Below are positions 45,582 through 57,883 of a DNA stretch of 64,000 nucleotides, piece after piece. A program made the translations under genes and the position numbers. Numbering within the stretch: position 1 is the stretch's first letter; each line of letters opens with the position of its first letter. Where the stretch lies: positions 20,622,001-20,686,000 of the forward strand of contig CM065388.1 in assembly GCA_033060915.1 (NCBI GenBank), read 5' to 3'. Origin of the DNA: Euryodendron excelsum. Its lineage: Eukaryota > Streptophyta > Magnoliopsida > Ericales > Pentaphylacaceae. The notes below the pieces were generated by a model. The model saw nothing but the letters and a program-made list of their open reading frames with translations, was not told the DNA's origin and did not search any database.

Positions 45582-48500
45582 TTTCCCATTCGCACACAGT
45601 GGGACCGAATGTCACAATTTCTCTCTCAATCCATCTTATATAATGGAGCGAGTTCATACTAGCCAATGAGTCATGTGATCGCTGAGCACACTTGCAATTT
45701 GAGAGCTCTATACTAACAATTCTATCAAAGTCAATGTAAATACATAGACCCTCAAAATATAGTGTCTCGTGTACCCCAGACGCATCTAGATACATTTGGT
45801 CTAAGCATCTTTAGTCCCTCAAAGAGCATGCTTAACCCCTTAAGCTATAGCCAATATATTCACACTTATATCGTAGTACATAGTAGCGCCATAAGTTGCC
45901 AGTAGTGAATATAAAGCGAGATGCACTAGATGGTCTTCCCTTTGCCCTAATGCCATTCAGTTCAGAATTGACCGCTTTTCTAGCAATGTCCCACAAGGTC
46001 AAATCACTCATGACTGTAAGTAACATAACAAAGTAGCTGATCATCAATCCTTTCACCTCATAGCATAGTCAAAATTCACAAAGGGTACAAGTAATGCGTG
46101 GTCATATAAAAACGACCTGATGGACTCACACGGCGAGGAAGCAGGGATTTATTTAATAACCTCCATAATCAATCTTTAAGCACATGTAGTGTAAAATACA
46201 TATTATAGTGAAACAACTCTCCTAGAGAGCGTATGTCAAGCTACCAACACCATACAGATCTTAGTCTAGTCACTACATAAGCGCCTAACTTGAGTTTTTC
46301 ATAAGCTCACCATTTAGAGGTGCCAAATAAAGATCTCGCATCTGGCTAATCATAATAGGCATGATGGATACTGGGCTATAACCATCGTCAAATTTTGACC
46401 ATCAGGTCTCATCCTGTCTATAAACAAGGCAACACTTTAGCTTAGTGTGTCTCATTTTTGCTTGCCAACTTAAGCGCCAAAAGCACACTATCTGACTTTC
46501 CAAAGGCATGCTCCACAAGTGCCAAAGGTGATTGCTCATATGAGTGAGCCAATCTTGCCTACTAACATACTGACTTGTGTGTGACAACACGAATGCCATG
46601 ACAATATAATGCATAGATAAACAACAAATAATAATTATATGTAGCATGTCAACAATATCCCCAATTACAACATATGTAAAAGGTAAATGGTTGACTAAAA
46701 CTCAAAATACGAGTCAGGATCACTATCTTTCTATGCAACTGTAACATTGATAATCACATAATTAGTGACTGATGTCAGGTTTTACCTCAAAGTGTTCAAC
46801 CATGGGAAATCTAATTTGCACTAATGCATGTTGCTACTTTGAATAGTGCAACTGCAACCAATCAGGTACAATTACTAGTAGTAGAGTATATGTAATCTCT
46901 TTAAGATACACGATGTCATCTAGATTGCATTTGATGAGCAAAACCAGAACATCACTATTTTTATGCTAACTAACTAAAAACATGTAGTATACGCCAGATC
47001 AAGTACACACCATATAACATACTCTAAGATGCTATCATCATGAAAAATAGTGAACATAAGCCAAGTACACACCAAAGCATACTCCAAGCTCCTAACAGTA
47101 ATAAATCAGGGAACTTGAGTCAAGTACACACAAAATATACTATTAGGCTCCTAATCGCTAAAAAAGTAGAAAGCATGCCATATGATATCTCTAAATAGAG
47201 TCCTAGGATTCATTTCAAGGTACAACCTTTTGTCTTTTTCTTCTTAACAAGATCATCCAACTTGTGCACGACTTTCAAAACTCAAGAGTTTCAATAAGTC
47301 TTGCACCTTCATGAAAAATAACCAAGTTCCAGACAAGGTTAATACCGACAAACTCTATAACGTCAATCCACTCCCACTTGCAAGTGATGATAAAGTCGCC
47401 AGCACTATCCTGGGCTCATGATTATCATACGAAGCAATTATGAAAATTTTTCTCTCAATTACACAAAGTAATGATGAGGTATAGTTTATATGCTGCCACA
47501 CAACTGAGAAACATGAGAATCCACATTTAAGTCACTCCCACTATCCCTAAGAGGTTGAAGAATGTCTTCTTTTTTCTCAACTAGGCTACAAAGTGTCTTG
47601 CATAGGATTCTTCATCTTATAGAGCTCTTAGAACTGTAAGCATTTCACCATTGCTAGCGATATTTACGTGACTCAAATTTAGTTTCACTTCCATTTTGCT
47701 GACTATTAGAAAACACATGACTCTTAGAATCCTTAGGCAACATACCAACATATACACCTTTTTAAGGCCTAACTTCCAAACTAGTGAAAACATGAGTTGC
47801 AAATCTTATGACCACAAATTGCCTAAAAAAGGCAACTGGTTGGTCCATTACAGAAAAGAAATGGATGGAACTGACCTAAAGAGCATATGATTAAAAAGCC
47901 ATTTGTTTTGCTCTCTCACACAGAGTCACGTACGTTAGAGTGGACTAATTGCATTACAGATGACTTATTGTTCTATCACATGATTTCCTAGTTATCTCAC
48001 ATAGGCAAGGTGACTTTAGCGAGTGGGAATCATAAATTCTTCTCAAGCTATCCTAGTCATCATGTCTTACCTAATACAATACCATGATAAGATAAGTAGT
48101 TCCCAAAGATTCCAACTTGTGTTACTTGACAATGAATGTTGAGTCTAACATGGTAATACCTAAGAAAAGAACCGGCCAAATCACTAGAGCACAGAAGACA
48201 TCATAGAGATTTAAGTGGATTCAAAATGCAGATCTAACTGGAAGTGCTAATCCAAAAGCACATTCTTGCTAAAATAATTTTCCATACAAGTTTCCTTGCT
48301 CATGGTTGGAATGCCTGAATACTCCTCACATGTACTTGACTATGTTTCTAGCCTTTTCAGTTAATTGTTTCTAATTCTACTATCCACATAAGGAGAGAAT
48401 AAACAACTAACAAATGATTCCACAAAATAGTCAATTTGAGAAAGCAAGTCCAGGAGTATTTTTTTTCCACTCAGTACATTCATGAGTGAAATGTTTGAAC

Positions 48501-49589
48501 ATTTATCTCAGAAATAGCAACCATTCTAGCCTTGCACTTCTTCCACCATACATGCGATTGATGCACCTAGTGGCCATCGAGTCTAACGCTAGCACTGAAA
48601 ATAACCCAAAAAAGACTGTTGCATAGGTCCAAATCTCCCACTTGCAACAGACTTGGTCAAATAATAATGTCCCTGAATTATGTAGCCTTCAAGGCACTAA
48701 TCTAGAAGTCAAGGAAGCAATGATGTTGGATTCTGCGGCTACTAGGCGCTCATCCATAAGCTGCATCACTGAATTATGCTGCCTTTAGGTGCTTATCCAT
48801 GATAGATGCACTTTATACTTACTGCTTGGTAGACATTGTTAGGATTTCTAGTATCTTGCCAATCGAATCGTTGTGTTTGCAGCTTACCAAAAATGCACAC
48901 AACTAGAAGTCTTGTGTCCACTTGAATAAGCATCAAGACTATGACGACCTTTGGGTTGTTTTGCCATTTTTGGACTTAGTCAAATCTGGTTTATGGTCTC
49001 CAAGACCAACAACTCATTCCACATATTGGATCTAAGGGCACCATATCCAATTACTTTATATCCCACGCAATCATAGAAAAATCATCTAGATGCATATGGG
49101 ATATTAGCACACGCAATATAGTTTCGCAGCACAAATTTAAATTAAATAATGACAACTTTCAAAAGCTGCAAGATCAAAAGTTTGCTAAGCTCCCAATCAT
49201 CTCCCGCGTTGCAAGTGATTATTGTCAGAGTGTTAATTTAATTTATGCGCAAACTTTGATTTTTGGGAGTGAAATATGAAAATCTCTCTACCTACAAACC
49301 TCCCACTGAATAAAGCATATCAAGGCACACTGTAAATTAATTCCATGTTCCTGCATGTTACTTGCAAATACATGCTTATACAAAAGAAATACGGAACATG
49401 AAATAATAAATTAAAAATATAAACATGCCTAAGAATGCTACATAAGGAAATAAGTGTATATAATATTCATTTAGGTACAGAGAAGGCTACGCCATTCAAT
49501 TATGCATTTATTAGTTTATCGAAGATACATAGAAGGCTAAGCAATTCAATACTGTACTTCGTATCAAATAAATTACAGAGAAGGCTAAG
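45582..49589 (-). other. Interior of K, left of solo LTR E
   Basis: A purine tract (minus strand) adjoins the LTR at 45582-45591. Further CTCCCACT-type tracts occur at about 47370, 47533, 48637 and 49310. No gene can be supported; the short frames here lack known motifs. A tandem array with ~50-bp units begins at about 49478. Confidence 0.55.
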
Positions 49590-50959
49590 CCATTTGTCGT
49601 GCCCCAGTTTTTGGGGTGTCCAAGGTCATTTCGGCTCGGAGACCCTAAAGTACGGAATTCTGTCACTAGAACTCGTCCTCCTAGAAGGACAAGTGCGACT
49701 AGGTTTGAAAATTGGTTTGATTAAGGGCTTTACAAAGAATAGGAGTCACCACCTAACTTGATTAAGGTGAGTTAGGGCACGTAAAGCTAAGTGTTAATCC
49801 GAAGATTAAACTTAGAGTTTTTGAAAATAATTTTGAAAATTTCCTTAAGAGAGGGTTTTTAGGAAAATAGGTTGTTTGGAAACCTTTTGAAATGTTTAAG
49901 CCCTTTTTGAAAATAACTCCATTTTGGTCTTTTGAAAATAGAAATCTATGGTCCAGGGGTTGGTTACGTGTAGGGAAGATATCCTAAGATCATCACCCTA
50001 CCCGCCCCGCCCTTTCGGTACCTACATGTCCAATCACCCTTTGTTCATTCTCTAGAGTAACCAGTTACCATTGTTCACTTAATATCTACTTTAGAGTTTT
50101 GAAAACAGGGTTTAGTCATCACTTTTCGGATGGATGATGCATGATGCAAGTTTTTGGGAAGAAGTTTGAAAATAATAAGGGTTTTAAAAGAGTTTGGAAT
50201 AGGAACTTTGAATTGATTAGAATTTTTGAAAAAGGGATTGGAGTTGGAATAAAAGTTATGACCGCGCCATTTTAGGTTGCCTACGTATCTCATTTGGCGA
50301 GAATCAGGTCATTCGTAGTTTGGGCAAGAGCCCGATGGAAAATAGGCACATTAGGGCCTTTGGAAGGTTTGAAGATACTTTAGGGTCTTTAGAAAAGTTT
50401 AAGACACTTGGAGGCCTTTGGAAGTTGAAGACTCCTTATGGTCTTGAAAGTTAAAGACTCTTTGTGGTCTTGGAAGTTTTGACTTGAAATTGGATGGTGA
50501 AGTGTTTTGAAAATGTCTTTGGGTTAACTTGATGGAGTTTTGAAAAAAATGCTTTGGCATGACTCAAGAAAACTTGAAAGTATTTTTGAAATTATGTTTT
50601 GAAAACCTTAAAAGCATGATTTTAGAATGTCCTGATGAATTAGTTTTTGAAAGTGGTTTTTAGAAATGGCTAAGGGTTTGGAATCCTAATATGGACAACC
50701 TTAGAGGTTGATCTTGATTTATCACTTGTCCTTGGAATCCCTAACCATGAGAGGGCTAGGGACACCTTAGGTTTGTGACATTTTAAAAACATTTTTGGAA
50801 ACGCCTTGAAGATGGAGTGTAAGAACATTTGAAGAGTTTATGGAGTTGGTTTTTTTGAAATCAAGAGAGTAAGAGGTTTTGAAAAAAATGGGTTATGAGA
50901 ATAGTTTAAAATTGAGTGATCGTTTAGAAAAGGGTTCAAAAGTTGGAACCTTGAAGTAT

Positions 50960-51265
50960 ACTAACCCAAGTTGGGTTGGCCTAGGGTTAGGGGTGACCTA
51001 AGGTTAACTAACTTGGGTTAGGTTAACCTAGGGTTAAGATGACCTATGGTTAACTAACTAAGGTTCGGTTAACCTAAGGTTAAGGTGACCTAGGGTTAAC
51101 TAACTCGGGTTAAGTAACTAGGGTAGGGTTACCCTAAGGTTAGGATGACTTAAGGTTATGTTAACCTAAGGTGAGTGAACTAGGGTCAAGTTAACCTAAG
51201 ATTGGACAACTAGGGTCAAGTTAACCTAGGGTTGGTCAACTAGGGTCAAGTTAACCTAGGGTTAG
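50960..51265. repeat. Degenerate array of AACCTAGGGTTA-like units in solo LTR E
   Basis: Units mix GTTAACC and CTAGGGTT at roughly 30-50 bp spacing. The last three, from about 51180, are nearly identical ~30-bp copies. Confidence 0.85.
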
Positions 51266-52553
51266 ATTGGAGAATGGTTTTGAAAGTGGTTCTGATGCAT
51301 TCTTAGAAAGAGTTTTGAAGGACAAAACATGTCATGCAATGGACTTTGGTTGGCAATCTTTTTGAAGATCATTTCCACGAAAATTTTGACTCTAGCCAAT
51401 AATATAGTTTATATGGTTGGTGATTGGAGACCATTCCAAGGAAGGTTTCCTGATGGCCATTATAACCTTTATCTTAACAAAAGTGGGGGTTTCAAAAATC
51501 AACATAATGATGGCAATTTTTAAAAAATCATTTTTGATGCAAAGATGGAGAGAATGCAATTTTGAAAATCATCTTTTGAGAAGGATTTTGAAAACCACTT
51601 TTCAAGGGAATCATTCCATCACGAGAGGGTTCATATAACCAAACAAAAGAGAGACCACTCAAGAGAGGGTTTCATGGGGCCATTCCAACCACTATGCTTG
51701 AAAGAATGGGAATCTTGAAAATTAGACAAATAGAAAGCAACCTTTATGCAAGTTAAAATACAATGATGCCCAAATGAGAGTTAGGGGGTTGGTAGGGGCT
51801 CTTGTAAGGCATAATTCTAAAATCTCATCCTAAACTTCAAGGGGCCAACTCTTGGAACAATTTTTGAAAGAAATGTAGAACTTGAAAATGGCATAAAATT
51901 AAGAGCAATGTAAGCATTGTGGAATATGACAATAAGTATAAAATGAAGCCAAGTACACAAGACATGATCAAAATAGTAATATGCAAGTGGTCATGATTCA
52001 CATACAAGGCTTTAGGCTACACCACATAAACAACGGGCTCGTAGGCCATACCATCTTAAAGTAGGCTAGTGAGAGGTCCCCCTACACGGTGGCTCTCACT
52101 TGCTTTCCTCTAGGCATGATCTAAGAGCCCTCTTGGCTCAAACATGCAAGAAAAGGGGGTTGAAGATGGGGATTAAAATAGAGAATAGCCTAAGTAGGCT
52201 AGGAGGGAGAAGAGAAGAGTGGGGGAGAGCACAAATGTAAAAGGGATACCACCTTTTGCCTTCAACACACTTGTAGTCTTTAATGGATGTCTTGATTGGA
52301 GCTTGAGTGACTTCAAGGGGGCTTGAGGGGCTAGAGTGGAGTGTGTAAGTGTGTATAAAGCCTTGTATATAGAGTGTATAGGATTGAGAGAGGTAGAATC
52401 TAGCCTAAGTGTTGGAGGGGTGGAATATATGTAAGGATTCAAGGTTCTGGAGCAGTTTCAGCAGAGCTTTGCATCAATTTTTTGAGATGGAATATGCAAA
52501 GGGGTGGCCTGGTATTTATAAAGATTTTGGGACAGGTCTGGCACATGTACTAT

Positions 52554-52584
52554 ATGCGCATGGCCAAAATTTGGCCATGCGCAT
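52554..52584. promoter_or_regulatory. 31-nt perfect palindrome next to the E TATA box
   Basis: Arms ATGCGCATGGCCAAA and their reverse complement surround a single base. It lies about 35 bp from the TATA-like site, on its upstream side when read on the minus strand. Confidence 0.85.
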
Positions 52585-54337
52585 GTCCTACATCCGCAAG
52601 TACTGTTCCATTGCTAGAATGACACGTGGCACCCTGTGTGCTGGATAAATCTCGACTGTTGATTGAAAGTTGGTCGATCTAATCAAAATTTGAGCGCATG
52701 TAGCATACGCTCCACCACCGGGAAGGTTCATCCAAACTTTACCTCGATAATTGAGCCAACCGGGAAGGTTTCGAGGGAATCGGTTACACTCAGGATGTTC
52801 TCCCAGGGCCTTCGGTGAACTTTCATGTTTTTGAAGAGTCCGAATGGTGTTTGGAAGTGTGAGATATCGTCTCGAAAAACGTGCATAAAAGGACACTTTT
52901 GCAGAGCGTTTGTGATATGCTCCGAGGGTGTTTGAAAGTGGCTGTTTTCACACCTTGTGATCGCGGCCTTCGAAAAGCGATCTCTTCAATCGGACCGTAC
53001 CGATGGAAAGTACTCTGGAAATACTTTTGGGAATTTCCAGATTTATGCATTTCTCAAGTTGTATGACGATATGTTTTGATCAGTGAATTGGGTAAAAAGT
53101 CAACCTTAGCGAAGCGTCTGCGAGACGCTCCAGGGGTTGCTGAAAGTTATAGTTTTCACACCGTACGATGGAGGGCTTTAGGAAGTGATCTACTCGACCG
53201 AGCCGTATCGATGGAAAGATTTATGAACGAACTTTCAAGAATTTCCTGATTTACGCATTTCTCAAGTCATTTGACGATACGTTTTAACTAGGGAATCGGG
53301 GGAAAAGACAATTTAGGCGGAGCGTCTGTGTGACGCTCCAGGGAACTTGTATCGAGTCGTGTGAGTTTAGTGTCGTAGGGTCTTCCTCGGGTTAAACAAG
53401 GGCGTGTGGTGAAACCCTCTGCTCGAAATCCCAAGGCCGGTGCTGTGTCGATGCATATTTGGGCTTCTAGGGGCAAAACGGTCATTTTGACCAGGGTTGG
53501 CTGGAAATGGTTAGGAATGTTTTGGTGTGTTGTGTTAAGTGTATAGGGTTGTTCAAGGATGGTTTTGGGAGAGTCTTTTACCGTTCGGCGGGTTTGCGTA
53601 ATGTTGAGGTGTTCAAGGGCAAAATGGTCATTTTGGCTGGAGTGGGCGGAATAGGATTGGATTCGGATCAAATGGTATGCGGGGGACGCCTAATGGTTTA
53701 ACAACATTTTGGAAGGATGAACTTATCATTTTGAGAGATTTTAAACTTTCCCAAAACGTGCCTGGAGGCCCAAAGGGCAAATTTGGTCATTTTTCACAGA
53801 GTCGGGCTAGCAGGCACCGGTGTTGACCTAGGTGTTGGTTCCCAAATTCGCCCGATCTCTAAAAACTACCTGTGCGGTGTTAGTCTCCAAGAACGTCCGT
53901 TCTTAGAGAACTACCTGTAGGGGTGGTGTTGGTTCTTAAGAACGCCTGGTCCTAGAAAGCTACCTGGAAGGGTGGTGTTCGTCTCTGAGAACGCCCGGTC
54001 TCGGAGAGCTACCAAATGACGGATATTCTACGTTGGCGAACTAGCAGGCGCTAGAAGTGAACCGTCTGGAATTTAATAAGGTGTTGGTCTCCGAGATCGC
54101 CCGATCTAGGGAAGCTACCTGGATGGCGTTGCTTTCTGGGATTGCCCGGTCCGAAAAGTTGCCTGAAATAATAGTGCTTATGGCTCCAACGGGTCCTTAT
54201 GGGCCCGAGAAGTGACCAGTTGGTTGGATTGGAGATTGTAAGGCTTATCTTGAACTTGCATGTGTTGTGATGTTAGAAACCGAACCCGGTTGGGCCGGAG
54301 ATTGCCTAACGGGCAAAAATGGAGTGCTTACACCATT

Positions 54338-55754
54338 CAATCTGATAAATAATAAATTATAAGGAAGGCTAAGCCATTCAATCCTATAAACAATTTAAAA
54401 TAAATTACAGGGAATGCCAAGCCATTTAATTGCGTATACACAATTTAAAATAGATTACAGCGAAGGATGAGCTATTCAATCTTGTATACATTTAAATTGT
54501 TAAGAAATACAAAGAAGGCCGAGCCATTCTGTATTCAGTTTAATTGTTGAGAAATACAGAAAAGGCGAAGCCATTCTATTCTATATTCGGTTAAATTGTT
54601 GAAAAGTACAGAGAAGGCTTAGTCATTCAAATCTATATTTATTGACAATTTAATCTCTAAACAATTAAACATATCTAAAAAAGACTTAAACTTGCAAGGA
54701 ACAACAAAATAAATGCAATGACAAAACTCAAATGATATCGCAACAAGCTGTCATAGCATTTTATGCATTTATCATAATTTTTTGGAATTTAAAACCAATT
54801 AAATAACCAAAACCAATTACCAAAAAATATTTCGGAGTCGAGAAAATTTAATCCAACTCATCCACAATCTATATCAATGCTCCCTGCGCATACTACACCA
54901 AATTTGAGGCTCCAAAACCCTAGCACACACTCCCATGCGCGAGGGTGAGCTCCCTGCGCCTTTAATTTTTTTTATTTACAAACTTTATTTTGGAAAAACA
55001 AAATTTGCAGAGTTTGAAAAAATTCTAAAAAGATTTACCATTTAATAGGAAATTAAATTTGAAATTCACTGGTGAAAACCACGTCAACAACTGACCACCG
55101 GAGAGGCCGTACGCGCCCTCAACATGCCACCGGAGGTGTGTGGGCCTGCATTGGGGCCAGATCTACAGCTCAAGCGTGAGTCAACGACTTGACGACTCGG
55201 CTGATCAGCAACCGGCTCACGTTACGGCTTAACTTGGCTCAGTTAAGGTTAATGGATTGGTCAACCGGCTCGGTCAGCGGCTCACTGCCTCAAAATTGGC
55301 TCGGCTCGGCTTCGTGGCTGGGCTCCAGCTCAAGGATTCCTTGTTCTTCTTCAACCTTGGCTGCTGCTTTGGCCAAGTTTCGAACTAGGTTTTCGATCTA
55401 CAATATCGAGCAAACCACACATTGAAATATTGCGAATAATATATAGTTGGAAAGCTGGTTAGACAAGGAATCCAAAGATATAAGATTCATGGACCGAAAA
55501 TGAACATCGAAGGAGAACAAAGCCTTCAAAGTTTCGGCCAATCAAGCTATGATTTGATTTTTCTTGCAAACCACATGGCCATTAAATCTGAAAATTTTCA
55601 GATATGTTAGCATATAAATAAGTTACAATATACTGAAAAAAAATAGGCCAAACAGAGATGGTCTACTCAGACCACCATTAAAACTAAATCGCAGTTTTTT
55701 CTGCAAAAATAGTTTTAGTAAACACGTTCAAGGGGTACAAAAACACCTTGAGAA
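54338..55754 (-). other. Interior of K, right of solo LTR E
   Basis: The end of the tandem array reaches about 54640. A G/C-richer stretch at 55075-55390 has repeated GGCTC/CGGCTC words (for example CCGGCTC, TCGGCTCGG). No gene is recognised; it would be the leader region next to the primer site. Confidence 0.5.
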
Positions 55755-55766
55755 ACTCTGATACCA
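55755..55766 (-). other. Primer binding site of K
   Basis: The minus strand reads TGGTATCAGAGT, initiator tRNA-Met type with one end mismatch, one base from the LTR. Confidence 0.8.
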
Positions 55767-55767
55767 C

Positions 55768-56127
55768 TATTAAAATTCAAGTAATCGAGCGGAAGCTATA
55801 ACAGTGAGCCTTTACCTTTGTCGGATTCGAAACCCGGATCGAACCAAGATGTTTTACGTACCTTCATCCTTCTTGAACAGCTACCGGAGCTCGTGGTGGA
55901 TGTAGCTAGAGTCAACAATGACTGAGCTAACATCACACAACCCACAGCTTAAAAGCTTCACACACCCACACGTGTATACGAGAGAGAGAGAAAGAGAGAT
56001 AGAGAGAGAGAGAGAGAGGCAGTCTAAGAGGCGGTGGAAGCATTCCAGGTGTGTAGACCATGGGTCACCGGGTCGGTTCACTGATGGACACCCGATGTGG
56101 GTCCAAACCCGACCCAAAAGTCCTACA
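55768..56127 (-). repeat. 5' LTR of K
   Basis: It matches 45182-45581. A (GA)n tract at 55981-56018 replaces about 75 bp of the other copy. TSD CTTCC follows at 56128-56132. Confidence 0.88.
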
Positions 56128-56132
56128 CTTCC

Positions 56133-56656
56133 ATTGCCGAATTGCTTGCTTCTCTGGCCTTCTTTTCATTCACAAAAAGTATTGCGAATATTGGTTGGCC
56201 TAATCGGCAATGCATCATCATATATACTATTGTAATTCCACAAGAAAATATAAATGGGTTTTCAATATTTTCATAGATTACCGCGACGATTCTCTATACT
56301 CGTCCAGTTTAAACTAAAATTAGAAGCCAACAATTCGATTTATACTCACTGAAATCAATGGTCATCAAGAAATAACAACCATCTCATAGAAAGTGACTGC
56401 CGAAGTATTTGGGTTATGAAACCAAAATACCAAAGCTCTGTTCAAATATAAGATCAAATCAAACAAGTTCCAAGAATCATAAATCACAAAATCCATAAAG
56501 CACCATGATACTTCAGTTTTTACGACTCACCACCAACAGTTCTTGTTTACAGTATATAAATTCACACACACATATATAGATATATATATATATATATGCT
56601 TATATATATGTATGTATTTATAGTTCATGTGTATGCCTATATCCATAGATATGGGT
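56133..56656. other. Unrecognised DNA between K and L
   Basis: There is no gene. It has (TA)n-rich sequence at about 56570-56620. Confidence 0.5.
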
Positions 56657-57869
56657 TGTTAGGTCATTTAGTTTTGACAAATTTCGTGGACAAAAATACG
56701 TTGATTGTAATTTGTTTCTAGCGTTGTAATTTGTATTTTGAGTCGTTCCTGAGTGCTATGGAACTCAAGATTATAAGAGCTGAAGTGTTCATCATCCACA
56801 TATTGGCTAAAGAGTACTTCATCATATTTGAAGTAGTTTAGAGAGTTTTGATTCATTTGGATCGATCTGAATAGCTTTCGATTGAAGATTTAGCAACTAC
56901 AAAAAAGTAGACTACTTTGATATCTTTCGATTGAAGATGCGGAGAGTGTGCAAAATTGATAGATTGACTCGATACCTTTCAATAGAGGTCGCTGGAACGA
57001 GTCGGGAATTTTCTACAAAAATTGCTGAAAAGAAAACATGTACTTTTAGAACTTTGATTTGTTTCCTACTAAAAAAAAAAAAAAAAAAAGAAGTCTTTTT
57101 AGTGTTTCTAATTAAGCAGCTGCACAAGAAATAGTTCTTAAAAACTCTTGAATTAGAAAGTTACAATTTTGGCAAGAAGTTTACCAGCATGGAGATCTAC
57201 AAACCCTATATGCCTCCATTATAATATAAGGCTATAGGAAGGCAAAAATCAGGTTTCATATCTCCTCTCTACAACCCTAGAAGATTATTCGTATTCCGAG
57301 AGAGATCTTGAAGACAGCTATATACGGAGTGATTTTTATTGAAGAAAGTTTTCTTACTTTGTCATAGTATAAGAGATCCTTAGTAATCGTCTTGGATATG
57401 ATCTAAGGTGCGACAAATCCTTTGTGGGTTTATGGTGGTGGTGGAGTTAGTCAGGACTCAGATGATTCTGATGGTGTCATAGAGTTTGATACTCAATCAA
57501 TCACTGAACAACAGTATCAATGGGGTGATACGAGATCGTGGGGATTCAATCAGTACAAGGAAGACATTCCCACAAGTTCGTGGATTCAACACCTGAGTCA
57601 TGAGGATTCGGCTAGGGTTGGGTTGTAAGTTGTTAATTTGTATTATTGTTCTCGATAGTGGATTGATTGGCTGGACTAGGTCCCGTGATTTTTTACCCAA
57701 ATTTGGGTTTTTCACGCTAAATATCGTGTTTTATGTCTTATGTGTGATTGGTTTATTTTTACCTATACATGACATGTGACTGTGAATTATTGATCATAAA
57801 TTGATTAATTGAATATCCACTAGCATTGCCATTATTATGTAAATCCATATCCGGATAGGAATTTTTTCA
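56657..57869 (+). repeat. 5' LTR of L (1213 bp)
   Basis: It starts TGTTAGGTC and ends TTTTTTCA. It is alignable to 59437-60593 over its first ~1.1 kb, with moderate divergence. It contains an A run at 57071-57089. No conserved gene is supported; the open frame at about 57422-57628 is paralleled at 60294-60488 but resembles nothing known to me. Confidence 0.88.
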
Positions 57870-57871
57870 AT

Positions 57872-57883
57872 TGGTATCAAAGC
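57872..57883 (+). other. Primer binding site of L
   Basis: TGGTATCAAAGC, one transition from the Copia-1 site, lies 2 nt after the LTR. Confidence 0.85.

Larger units (their letters stand above)
49595..54332 (-). mobile_element. Solo LTR E (divergent member of the large LTR family, 4738 bp)
   Basis: It starts TGTCGTG and ends GCTTACA, with a perfect TSD CCATT (49590-49594 and 54333-54337). It shares the family's terminal blocks, the TACGTATC block near 50283 and the gypsy-LTR-like layout. In place of the usual 2 kb purine-rich array it has a different middle, including a GGTTAACC array at 50960-51265. A TATA-like GGTATTTATA (minus strand TATAAATACC) lies at 52511-52520 beside a long palindrome. 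No coding is supported. Confidence 0.94.
49478..54640. repeat. Tandem array in K (nine units of about 50 bp), split by solo LTR E
   Basis: Units centred on ACAGAGAAGGCTAAGCCATT recur near 49484, 49534 and 49581 on one side and near 54365, 54412, 54464, 54514, 54557 and 54614 on the other. E landed on the CCATT of one unit, which became the TSD. Confidence 0.85.
45182..56127 (-). mobile_element. Element K: LTR retrotransposon without recognisable coding, interrupted by solo LTR E
   Basis: Terminal direct repeats of about 400 and 360 bp lie at 45182-45581 and 55768-56127. A perfect TSD, CTTCC, flanks them (45177-45181 and 56128-56132). The minus strand has a primer site at 55755-55766 and a purine tract (GAATGGGAAA) beside the left LTR. 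Removing E leaves about 6.2 kb. I find no gag or pol motif in it, so K looks like a large non-autonomous derivative or is too decayed to read. Confidence 0.87.

Noticed and set aside
50960..51265. Interstitial telomere repeat
   Set aside because: Units are not uniform 7-mers of the plant telomere and are mixed with GTTAACC words. It is an LTR-internal array, not a relic chromosome end.
52588..53671. ORFs of 102 and 127 codons in solo LTR E
   Set aside because: They lie in LTR sequence with repeat modules. No known motif, and the equivalent places in A-D are not open.
55918..56235. 105-codon ORF spanning the (GA)n tract
   Set aside because: A microsatellite codes for the Arg-Glu run, and the frame crosses the end of the K LTR into flanking DNA.
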